A stretch of 7,618 bases of DNA from Candidatus Rokuibacteriota bacterium (GTDB taxonomy: Bacteria > Methylomirabilota > Methylomirabilia > Rokubacteriales > CSP1-6), in contig JACOVB010000207.1 in the NCBI GenBank assembly GCA_016177555.1, positions 1-7,618 of the forward strand. Reading direction: 5' to 3'. The translations under genes were made by a program, and so were the position numbers. Under the pieces are notes generated by a model. It did not search any database. It was given only the letters and a program-made list of their open reading frames with translations, and was not told the origin of the DNA. Of the stretch, positions 1-5,380 are shown piece after piece. Positions within the stretch are counted from its first letter, which is position 1. Each line of letters opens with the position of its first letter.

Positions 1-84
1 CGAGGCGACCCCGATGCGCCCGAGGACCTGCCGGTGGAGGTCGAAGTCACCCTGCAGCGCGAGCACCCCGATCGTCACGTCCAC
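1..84 (-). CDS. pdxT: PdxT, glutaminase subunit of PLP synthase (N-terminus only)
   Basis: Partial gene; the rest lies beyond the left edge. The minus strand from the GTG at 84-82 is open to base 1 and gives 28 residues, including the stretch TIGVLALQGDFDLH. The 'IGVLALQG' opening is the hallmark first strand of the PdxT class I glutamine amidotransferase, which hydrolyses glutamine and channels ammonia to PdxS in the cytoplasm. The start is chosen because AGGAGG (complement of 91-96) sits 6 bases upstream; a GTG two codons later (78-76) is possible but less well spaced. pdxS lies directly upstream, 139 bp away, the usual pdxS-pdxT order. The gap is filled by a tandem repeat, so the ribosome binding site belongs to the repeat. 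Catalytic Cys, His and Glu residues are outside the window. The identity rests on a short stretch, but motif and context agree. Confidence 0.88.
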   Translation of the reverse strand, partial: MDVTIGVLALQGDFDLHRQVLGRIGVAS

Positions 85-90
85 GTCTCG

Positions 91-96
91 CCTCCT
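91..96 (-). promoter_or_regulatory. Shine-Dalgarno site of pdxT, inside the repeat
   Basis: The minus strand reads AGGAGG here, 6 bases before the GTG start at 84. It decides the pdxT start. The same hexamer occurs at the matching place in the second repeat copy (156-161), where no gene start follows. Confidence 0.7.
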
Positions 97-221
97 CGCT
101 CCGCTCGGGGGATTGCCGTCTCCGCTCGCCTCGTCGTGCGACACGCCTCGGCTCGCCTCCTCGCTCCGCTCGGGGAGATTGCCATGTCCGCTCGCCTCGT
201 CGTGCGACACGCCTCGGCTCG
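91..221. repeat. Tandem repeat, two ~65-bp copies between pdxS and pdxT
   Basis: Copy 1 is 91-155 and copy 2 is 156-221. They are nearly identical, differing by a one-base insertion and two substitutions around 110-120 versus 176-186. Both start with CCTCCTCGCTCCGCTCGGGG and end with CACGCCTCGGCTCG. The pair begins two bases after the pdxS stop codon and ends six bases before the pdxT start, so it is the whole intergenic region. Read on the coding (minus) strand, each copy ends in AGGAGG, and the copy nearest pdxT supplies its Shine-Dalgarno sequence. The units abut without unique spacers, so this is not a CRISPR array. Function unknown. Confidence 0.9.
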
Positions 222-223
222 CC

Positions 224-1105
224 CTACCATCCCCGGGTTTGAAGAAGCTCGGACTCCTTGAGCTTGGAGGTCTCGATGCCCGGCATGGCCTCGCCGAGAT
301 CCTCCGAGACCTTGGCCAGCATGTCAGGATCCTTGAAGTGGGTCGTGGCCTGGACAATGGCGCGGGCCCGCACGGCCGGATCCGCGGACTTGAAAATGCC
401 CGACCCCACGAACACTGCCTGGGCGCCGAGCTGCATCATGAGGGCGGCGTCCGCGGGCGTCGCGATGCCGCCGGCCGAGAAGTTCGGCACCGGCAGCATG
501 CCGTGCTGGGAAATCCAGCGCACGAGCTCGTAGGGAGCGCCCAGGTTCTTCGCCTCCGTCATGAGCTCCTCCTGGCCGAGGGTCGTGAGCCGCTTGATGC
601 CGGACACCACGGCCCGCATGTGGCGCACCGCCTCGACGATGTTCCCGGAGCCGGCCTCCCCCTTGGTGCGGATCATCGCGGCGCCCTCGCCGATGCGCCT
701 GAGCGCCTCGCCGAGATCGCGGCAGCCGCACACGAACGGCACCTTGAAGGCGAACTTGTCCACGTGGAAGTGCTCGTCGGCCGGGGTGAGGACCTCGGAC
801 TCGTCGATGTAGTCCACGCCCAGCGCCTCCAGGATCTGCGCTTCCACGAAGTGCCCGATACGGCACTTGGCCATGACGGGGATGGAGACCGCCGCCTGGA
901 TCTCTCTGATCTTCTTCACCGGTGACATGCGCGCCACCCCGCCGTCGCGGCGGATATCGGACGGCACCCGCTCGAGCGCCATCACGGCCACGGCGCCCGC
1001 GTCCTCGGCGATCTTCGCCTGCTCGGCGTTGGTGACGTCCATGATGACGCCGCCCTTGAGCATCTCGGCCAGTCCTACCTTGAGCCTCAGTGTCCCGACT
1101 TCCAT
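224..1105 (-). CDS. pdxS: PdxS, synthase subunit of PLP synthase
   Basis: Encodes 293 residues, the normal length of PdxS (Pdx1/SNZ family). It condenses ribose 5-phosphate, glyceraldehyde 3-phosphate and PdxT-derived ammonia into pyridoxal 5'-phosphate in the cytoplasm. The sequence follows the family end to end: [16 protein letters not shown] near the N-terminus with Asp23, VMAKCRIGH with Lys80, [12 protein letters not shown] at about 100-111, [10 protein letters not shown] with Lys148, and [20 protein letters not shown] in the C-terminal half. Asp23, Lys80 and Lys148 match the family's catalytic Asp24/Lys81/Lys149. The start is the ATG at 1105: AAGGAG (complement of 1115-1120) lies 9 bases upstream and the protein begins MEVGTL as expected. 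The frame stays open to 1198, but those extra 31 codons translate repeat DNA and are not protein. The next gene is pdxT. The TAG stop is at 226-224. Confidence 0.97.
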   Translation of the reverse strand: MEVGTLRLKVGLAEMLKGGVIMDVTNAEQAKIAEDAGAVAVMALERVPSDIRRDGGVARMSPVKKIREIQAAVSIPVMAKCRIGHFVEAQILEALGVDYIDESEVLTPADEHFHVDKFAFKVPFVCGCRDLGEALRRIGEGAAMIRTKGEAGSGNIVEAVRHMRAVVSGIKRLTTLGQEELMTEAKNLGAPYELVRWISQHGMLPVPNFSAGGIATPADAALMMQLGAQAVFVGSGIFKSADPAVRARAIVQATTHFKDPDMLAKVSEDLGEAMPGIETSKLKESELLQTRGW

Positions 1106-1114
1106 GTCTTGGTT

Positions 1115-1120
1115 CTCCTT
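1115..1120 (-). promoter_or_regulatory. Shine-Dalgarno site of pdxS
   Basis: The minus strand reads AAGGAG, 9 bases before the ATG at 1105. It settles the pdxS start against the longer open frame that runs back into the repeat. Confidence 0.75.
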
Positions 1121-1126
1121 TATCTT

Positions 1127-1379
1127 GGCTGAATGTGGATGACTTCGGTTTGGCGGTTTGGCCTCTTCGCGCAAGCGCTCATCGGGGCGCCCGCTCAACC
1201 GTGGCCTCTTCGCGCCTCTGGCGGTCTCTCATCTCGCTTGAATGTGGATGATATCGCCTCGCGGTTTGGCCTCTTCGCGCCTCTGGCGCTCATCTGTCTC
1301 GCTTGAACGTGGATGACTTCGGTTTGGCCGTTGGGCCTCGTCACGCCTCTGGCGCTCATCGGGGCGTCCTGTCAACCGG
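1127..1379. repeat. Degenerate repeat array upstream of pdxS
   Basis: Three longer copies and one fragment of a unit whose plus-strand consensus begins CGCTTGAATGTGGATGAC and continues through GGTTTGGCCTCTTCGCGCCT and CTGGCGCTCATCGGGGCG. Copy A is about 1127-1201, a fragment about 1202-1234, copy B 1235-1299 and copy C 1300-1379. B to C has a 65-bp period; A to B is 109 bp because of the fragment. The array fills nearly all of the 279 bases between the PLP-enzyme stop and the pdxS start. It differs in sequence from the pdxS-pdxT repeat. No open frame in it looks like protein, and I see no clear promoter hexamers. Confidence 0.85.
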
Positions 1380-1384
1380 GACGG

Positions 1385-2548
1385 CTATTCGAGGGCTTGG
1401 GTGAGGTCCTCGATCAGGTCGGTGGGGTCCTCGAGGCCGACGGAGAGGCGTACGAGGCCGGGGCCGATCCCCATGGCCGCCTTGTCCTCGTCGGAGACGC
1501 GGCGATGGGACGTGCGCGCCGGATAGGTCCAGGTCGTCGCCACATCTCCGAAGCTCGGCGCGAACTCCATGAGCCGCGCCCGCGCCATGAAGCGCCCGAC
1601 GGCGAGAGCCCCACCCCGCAGGTCGACGGACAGGATGGCGCCCATGGGCCCCGGCATCAGCCGCCTGGCGAGCGCGTGCTGCGGATGGGTCGCGAGCCCT
1701 GGGTAGTGGGCGCGCGCCACGGCGGGATGTGGCTCGAGGAACTGCGCCAGCGACAGCGCCGTCGCCGACTGCCGCTCGAGCCGCACCCCGAGCGTCCGCG
1801 CCCCGCGCACCGCGAGCCACGCGTCGAAGGGCCCGAGATTGGTCCCCGCGCGAATCATCGCCTCGCGACAGCGGCCCATGGCCTCCTTGCGGCCCAGCAC
1901 CATCCCGCCCGTCACGTCGCCGTGGCCGGAGATGAACTTGGTCAGGCTGTGCATGACCACGGTGGCGCCGTGCTCGATGGGACGGCAGACGGCCGGTGAG
2001 GCCATGGACGCATCGACGATCAGCTCGACACCTCTCCGCTCGAGCAGAGGCGCCAGGACGGGCAGGTCAGCGAGCCGGAGCAGCGGGTTCGACAGGGCCT
2101 CGACGAAAACGGCCTTCGTGTTGGGCCGCAGGGCTCCGAGGACTCGTTCCGCGTCGGTCGCGTCCACGAACGTCGTCTCGATCCCGAGCCGCCTGCCCTC
2201 GGACGTGAGGAAGGAGGCCGTGGTCCCGTACAGATCCCGCGCCGCCACCAGGTGGTCGCCCGCCGCGAAGAGACCCAGGAGCAGCGCCGTCGTCGCCCCC
2301 ATCCCGGAGGCGCAGGCCACGGCGGCCTCGGCCCCCTCGAGCCCTGCCACCAGATCCTCGATCATGCTGTGGTTGCCGGTGCCGTAGCGCCCGTAGACGT
2401 ACCCCGAGATCTTGCCTTCCCACACTGACTCCACCGTCTCCATGTCCTCGAAGGCGTAGACGTTGGTCTGGTAGATCGGCGCGGTGAGTGGGCGGCTGGC
2501 CGAGGGCACGTCGCGCCCGCCGCGGGCTGCCAGAGTGTGGAAGTTCAC
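1385..2548 (-). CDS. PLP-dependent Cys/Met metabolism enzyme (cystathionine gamma-synthase/lyase family)
   Basis: Encodes 387 residues, typical of the PF01053 family of fold-type I PLP enzymes acting on C-S bonds or activated homoserine (cystathionine gamma-synthase, cystathionine lyases, methionine gamma-lyase, O-acetylhomoserine sulfhydrylase). Visible landmarks in order are PIYQTNVYAF (24-33), the phosphate-binding YGR (52-54), CASGMGATTALLLGL (79-93), LYGTT with the stacking Tyr107, SNPLLRLADL (153-162), Asp179 in LIVDASMASP, the PLP lysine Lys204 in HSLTKFISGHGDVTGG, and Arg367 in LVRLSVGLED, which would bind the substrate carboxylate. Two family signatures are altered: the usual RYGNPT reads RYGTGN, and the usual VDNTF reads VDASM. 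The exact reaction is therefore not assignable. The GTG start is fixed by AGGAGG (complement of 2556-2561), 7 bases upstream. The gene lies 20 bp after the MocR-type regulator and before pdxS, so it may be a PLP-using member of the same unit. The longer open frame to 2854 is antiparallel read-through of the regulator and was not used. Confidence 0.92.
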   Translation of the reverse strand: MNFHTLAARGGRDVPSASRPLTAPIYQTNVYAFEDMETVESVWEGKISGYVYGRYGTGNHSMIEDLVAGLEGAEAAVACASGMGATTALLLGLFAAGDHLVAARDLYGTTASFLTSEGRRLGIETTFVDATDAERVLGALRPNTKAVFVEALSNPLLRLADLPVLAPLLERRGVELIVDASMASPAVCRPIEHGATVVMHSLTKFISGHGDVTGGMVLGRKEAMGRCREAMIRAGTNLGPFDAWLAVRGARTLGVRLERQSATALSLAQFLEPHPAVARAHYPGLATHPQHALARRLMPGPMGAILSVDLRGGALAVGRFMARARLMEFAPSFGDVATTWTYPARTSHRRVSDEDKAAMGIGPGLVRLSVGLEDPTDLIEDLTQALE

Positions 2549-2568
2549 CTGGGATCCTCCTGTCGCTC

Positions 2569-4104
2569 TCACACGAGGGGCACGGAGAGCTCGGGCTCGC
2601 GCGCCGCGTGGTCGGGGTGACGCCCGAGATCCCGGATCGCGTCCCCGAGCCGCTTCATCCCGTCGTCGATCTGCGACACCGGCACGGCCGAGAAGGAGAG
2701 CCGGAGCGAGCGTTCGCCCCCGCCGTCGATGAAGAAGGCATCGCCAGGCGTGAAGGTCACCCCGCGCGCCTGCGCTCGCGGGAGCAGGGCGGCCGTCTCC
2801 AGGCCCTCGGGAAGTGTCAGCAGCAGCGAGAATCCTCCCGCGGTCTCGGTCCATGTGACCCCGGGCGGCATGAGGCGGCGAAGCCCGTCCAGGAGCGTCT
2901 CCCGGCGCCGCGCGTATTCCCGGAGCGCTCGCGCCTGGTGCCGCTCCAGGTGCCGCCTCTCGCAGAAATGGTAGACGGCCGCCTGCAGCAGCGGGCTCGT
3001 GTGGATGTCGGCCAGCTGCTTGGCCATCTCGAGCCGCTCGATCAGCGCCGGCGGGGCGACGATCCAGCCCAGCCGGAGCCCGGGGAAGAGGATCTTGGAG
3101 AAGGTCCCGATGTAGACCACGAGTCCCGCCATGTCCATGGCCTTGAGCGGGCCCGGGGGGCGCTCGCCATAGAAGAGAGTCCCATCGAAGCCATCCTCGA
3201 CGATGGGCAACCGGTGCCTGGCCGCCACCTCGAGGAGGCGCTGCCGCACGGCCAGGCTCATGGTGAGCCCGGTGGGGTTGTGGGCACTCGGCTGGCAGTA
3301 CAGGAGCTTGGGAGTCTGGCGCTCCAGCAGACGCTCCAGATGGGGCACAGAGAGCCCCGCCTCCGTCAGCGGGACCGGCACGAGCGCTGCCCCGAACGAG
3401 CGGAACACCTGCATGGCGCGCGGGTAGGACGGCTGCTCGATGGCCACCAGATCACCGGGATCGAGCAGGGTGCGGGCGACGAGATCAAAGCCCTGCTGCG
3501 AGCCATTGACGATGAGGATCTCCTCCGGGCGCGCCTCGACCCCGAAGCGCAGGAGATAGCCCGCCAGGTATCGGCGCAGCGGCGGGTAGCCTCCGGGAGC
3601 GTAGTACTGGAGCAGCTCTCGCCCCTCCTGGGTGATGACCCGGTTGAGGACCCGGCGGAACGCGTCAGTCGGGAACAGTGTGCTGTCGGGCATGCCGCCG
3701 GCGAAGGAGATGGTGCCGGGGGCCGGCCGGGCGAGCTGGCCGTAGGCCCGTCGCCGGTGCATGTCGGCGGCCACGACCTGCGCCCGTTTAGACAGGAACC
3801 CGGACCAATCGAGCTTCTGCGCGCTGATGGGGGCCGGCTCCCCGAAGGCCGGCACCCGCTCCGCGACGAAGGTGCCCTGCCCCACATGCGCTCGGGCCCA
3901 GCCCGCGGCGATCAGCTCCTCGTAGGCCGTGGCCACGGTGGTCCGGTTGACCCCGAGATCGTGCGCCAGTTCCCGGGTGGCCAGCAGCTTGACGCCGGGG
4001 GCCAGCTTCCCTTCCTTGATCAGCCGCTCGAGGTGGCTCTGGATCTGGCGGGACAGCGGGACTCGCCCACCCCCGACTGCTCCCCGTTCGAGAGGAATCC
4101 TCAT
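2569..4104 (-). CDS. MocR/PdxR-type transcription regulator (GntR wHTH + aminotransferase domain)
   Basis: Encodes 511 residues with the two-part MocR layout. Residues about 15-85 form a GntR winged helix-turn-helix: PLSRQIQSHLERLI, then LLATRELAHDLGVNRTTVATA, then the wing GQGTFVAE. Residues about 130-490 form a fold-type I aminotransferase domain: FAGGMPDSTLFP, NGSQQGFDLVARTLLDPGD, HNPTG with Asn276, VEDGFD with Asp304, the PLP lysine Lys337 in YIGTFSKILFPGLRLGWIV, and Arg468 in LRLSFS. All cofactor-binding residues are present, so PLP binding is expected. MocR proteins sense PLP or a PLP adduct; PdxR members control pdxST. Because pdxS and pdxT lie downstream on the same strand, PdxR is the best guess, but other MocR subtypes or a fused aminotransferase of the LysN type cannot be excluded. 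I chose the ATG at 4104; the frame extends to a TTG at 4140, and neither start has a strong Shine-Dalgarno sequence. Confidence 0.9.
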   Translation of the reverse strand: MRIPLERGAVGGGRVPLSRQIQSHLERLIKEGKLAPGVKLLATRELAHDLGVNRTTVATAYEELIAAGWARAHVGQGTFVAERVPAFGEPAPISAQKLDWSGFLSKRAQVVAADMHRRRAYGQLARPAPGTISFAGGMPDSTLFPTDAFRRVLNRVITQEGRELLQYYAPGGYPPLRRYLAGYLLRFGVEARPEEILIVNGSQQGFDLVARTLLDPGDLVAIEQPSYPRAMQVFRSFGAALVPVPLTEAGLSVPHLERLLERQTPKLLYCQPSAHNPTGLTMSLAVRQRLLEVAARHRLPIVEDGFDGTLFYGERPPGPLKAMDMAGLVVYIGTFSKILFPGLRLGWIVAPPALIERLEMAKQLADIHTSPLLQAAVYHFCERRHLERHQARALREYARRRETLLDGLRRLMPPGVTWTETAGGFSLLLTLPEGLETAALLPRAQARGVTFTPGDAFFIDGGGERSLRLSFSAVPVSQIDDGMKRLGDAIRDLGRHPDHAAREPELSVPLV

Positions 4105-4218
4105 GGCCCCACCATACCAGCCATTCTCGTCAGCTCTCAACGAAAGTACAGAGCCAATTGGCTGTATCTCCGATCATCCAATGGGCCCCCATTCTCGGCG
4201 TGGTACCATGACCCTCCC
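4105..4218. promoter_or_regulatory. Divergent intergenic region with candidate regulator operator
   Basis: This 114-bp gap separates the minus-strand regulator from the plus-strand peptidase-like gene. It holds a perfect 12-bp palindrome, AGCCAATTGGCT, at 4152-4163. A near-copy of its core on the same strand, CCAATGGGC at 4178-4186 against CCAATTGGC at 4154-4162 (8 of 9 bases), starts 24 bp away. Paired direct repeats spaced by about two helical turns are the kind of site MocR regulators use, so this is a plausible autoregulatory operator; that step is inference. I could not find convincing -35/-10 pairs on either strand. Confidence 0.5.
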
Positions 4219-4953
4219 ATGCCCGGTCTCGTCGTGCTGGAGTCCATGTGGAATCGGCAGGGGCAGCTCCTCGAGGACGAGCCCTCGGTGCTGCCCTACC
4301 TCAAGGCCATCAAGCAGTCACTCGCCTGGGAGGGCATCCGCGTCAACCTCGTCTATCGCCGCTTCTACAGCAACTACGACCTGGGCCTGCTCCTGGAGGA
4401 GGTGCGCCGGCGGCGATCCTCCTTCCAGGTTTGCTACATCGCCTCCCATGGGAAGCGGCGCACCCTGATGGGCATCGGCAACCGTGTCATCCGGCTCTCC
4501 GCCCTCGTGGAGCATTGCCGGCTCAGTCGCCGCATCGGCTACATCTTCGGGGCCTGCGACTTCGTGACGCCGGACACGGCCCGCGACTTCCTCGTCCGCA
4601 CCGGCGCCCGCTTCGTTGCCGGATACCAGAAGGCCATCCCCTGGACGGAGTCCATGCTCGTGGACTGCCTGTTCCTCTCCTACCTCCTCGGGGGCACGAT
4701 GAAGTGGGTGCGGACCAAGCACGGGGAGCGCATCCCCCCGCTCCGGGAGCACGAGGACTTCGAGATCACCCGCTCCGAGAACCCGCAGAAGGTCTCCGGC
4801 CATCTCTACCGGGATTTCCCGCTGGCCCACGACATCACCTTCTCGTGCTTCACGCTCGACCGCCGATCGGGCCGACCGCCGCAGCTCGAGAACTCCTTCG
4901 ACGCCTACCGGAAGAACCTGGATCGCGCCCGCCGCCTCGTCCGAGACCTGTAG
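4219..4953 (+). CDS. Minimal caspase/CHAT-like (clan CD) cysteine peptidase homolog, uncharacterised
   Basis: Encodes 244 residues with no signal peptide or membrane segment. The predicted order of elements matches clan CD peptidases: strand GLVVLESMW (3-11), a helix, strand IRVNLVYRRF (40-49), helix LGLLLEEVRRR, strand VCYIASHG ending in His77, a short hairpin (MGIGNRVIRLS), strand RIGYIFGACDF with Cys113, then a helix and strand, ARFVAGYQKAIPWTES. The 'sHG' and 'GAC' pair spaced 36 residues apart is the usual position of the catalytic His-Cys dyad in caspase, metacaspase and CHAT domains. It lacks the effector domains or TPR repeats that normally flank CHAT. From memory it resembles an uncharacterised DUF family (possibly DUF6642); this was not checked. 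The C-terminal 80 residues are unassigned. The start follows the first ATG before the opening strand; no Shine-Dalgarno sequence precedes it. The selenoprotein gene follows after 50 bp. Peptidase activity is inferred only. Confidence 0.75.
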   Translation: MPGLVVLESMWNRQGQLLEDEPSVLPYLKAIKQSLAWEGIRVNLVYRRFYSNYDLGLLLEEVRRRRSSFQVCYIASHGKRRTLMGIGNRVIRLSALVEHCRLSRRIGYIFGACDFVTPDTARDFLVRTGARFVAGYQKAIPWTESMLVDCLFLSYLLGGTMKWVRTKHGERIPPLREHEDFEITRSENPQKVSGHLYRDFPLAHDITFSCFTLDRRSGRPPQLENSFDAYRKNLDRARRLVRDL

Positions 4954-4960
4954 CGCGGGG

Positions 4961-4966
4961 TATACT
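4961..4966 (+). promoter_or_regulatory. Possible -10 box upstream of the selenoprotein gene
   Basis: TATACT in a very GC-rich surrounding matches the TATAAT consensus at five of six bases, 38 bp before the ATG at 5004. No good -35 hexamer is visible at the usual spacing. The gene may therefore have its own transcript in addition to read-through from the peptidase-like gene. Confidence 0.35.
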
Positions 4967-5003
4967 GACCCGGCATGCCACCACCCACACCCAGGAGGGA
5001 CCA

Positions 5004-5300
5004 ATGGCCGAGATGAAGGAGTTCGCGAGTCTGTATTACCGGGAGGGGGCCCTCGACCCCAAGACCATGCAGCTCGTGGCGCTGGCCGCCATGGCGGCGG
5101 CCGGCTGCACGTCCTGAGTGCCCGGACGCTTCGCGGCTGCGAAGCAAGCCGGAGCCACCGACGACGAGCTGAGCGAGACCCTCTACTACGCCATGCGCGG
5201 CGCGGCCCGCGCCGCGTGGAGCACCATCAAGGTCATCCCGGGCGTCGAGGATCTCAACAAGGACTGGAAGACGAAGTACGAGCGCGAGACCGGCACGTAG
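5004..5300 (+). CDS. AhpD/CMD-like selenoprotein with CxxU motif (TGA = selenocysteine)
   Basis: Encodes 98 residues if the in-frame TGA at 5115-5117 is read as selenocysteine. The 37 codons before the TGA (FASLYYREGALDPKTMQL, ending AAAGCTS) and the 60 after it (VPGRFAAAKQAGATDDELSE and onward to ERETGT) form one continuous short carboxymuconolactone-decarboxylase/AhpD-type helical domain. The TGA falls at the second position of the redox CxxC motif, giving Cys35-Thr-Ser-Sec38. AhpD-like folds use this pair as a thiol redox centre, for example in peroxide or disulfide reduction. The AhpD histidine four residues after the second Cys is Arg42 here, as in many short CMD proteins. A hairpin with SECIS geometry follows the TGA. 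AGGAGG at 4993-4998 lies 5 bases before the ATG, and the frame closes with TAG at 5298-5300. A sequencing error or pseudogene is the main alternative; intact sequence on both sides argues against it. Substrate unknown. Confidence 0.87.
5115..5117 (+). other. In-frame TGA, predicted selenocysteine codon (Sec38)
   Basis: The codon order is TGC ACG TCC TGA GTG CCC, reading Cys-Thr-Ser-Sec-Val-Pro. The reading frame is unchanged on both sides and the position is the resolving or attacking Cys of CxxC. Confidence 0.85.
5122..5152 (+). promoter_or_regulatory. Predicted bacterial SECIS element
   Basis: Just after the TGA the RNA can form a perfect 7-bp stem, GCTTCGC (5128-5134) with GCGAAGC (5139-5145), closed by the loop GGCT (5135-5138). 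Below a small 2x3 internal loop, a lower 4-bp stem pairs CCGG (5122-5125) with CCGG (5149-5152). The apical loop begins 17 bases after the TGA and starts with GG. Bacterial SECIS elements bound by SelB typically have the loop about 16-37 bases downstream and a G among its first two bases. The element is within the coding sequence, as in bacterial selenoprotein genes. Confidence 0.8.
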
Positions 5301-5313
5301 CCAGACTCGATCC

Positions 5314-5339
5314 GATGGCGCGCCTCCGGTGCGCCCATC
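5314..5339 (+). terminator. GC-rich hairpin after the selenoprotein gene, possible terminator
   Basis: GATGGCGCG (5314-5322) can pair with GTGCGCCCATC (5329-5339), giving about nine pairs with one mismatch around a short loop, 13 bases after the TAG. No T-run follows, so intrinsic termination would be weak; it may instead protect the transcript end. Confidence 0.3.
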
Positions 5340-5380
5340 CGCGGGCCCGGGGCGCGCCGTAAGCGAGGGAGGGAACCGCC

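Noticed and set aside
91..221. CRISPR array
   Set aside because: Two directly abutting 65-bp units without unique spacers; no cas genes nearby.
14..925. Plus-strand 303-codon open frame
   Set aside because: Antisense shadow of pdxS and of the intergenic repeat; rich in Arg/Leu/His with no recognisable domain.
1127..1379. CRISPR or protein-coding repeat region
   Set aside because: The copies are degenerate with no regular spacers, and the open frames across them match no protein pattern.
2549..2854. N-terminal extension of the Cys/Met PLP enzyme frame
   Set aside because: It overlaps the 3' end of the regulator in another frame, shows no family similarity, and a strong Shine-Dalgarno sequence marks the GTG at 2548.
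4112..4117. ATACCA, the direct-repeat core of the GabR operator of Bacillus
   Set aside because: Only one exact copy at a relevant place. A six-base match is expected by chance, and GabR specificity need not hold for this protein.
2488..4953. Very long plus-strand open frame (821 codons)
   Set aside because: Codons before 4219 are the antisense of the well-supported PLP enzyme and MocR genes and look like low-complexity Arg/Gly/Pro translation. Only the part from 4219 is a real gene.
5115..5117. Nonsense mutation or pseudogene explanation for the TGA
   Set aside because: It was considered seriously, but the frame is intact downstream, the TGA is exactly at a redox Cys, and a SECIS-like hairpin follows. 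It remains the main alternative.
5118..5300. Separate 60-residue gene starting at GTG 5118
   Set aside because: It starts directly at the codon after the TGA, has no ribosome binding site, and its sequence is the missing second half of the AhpD-like domain.
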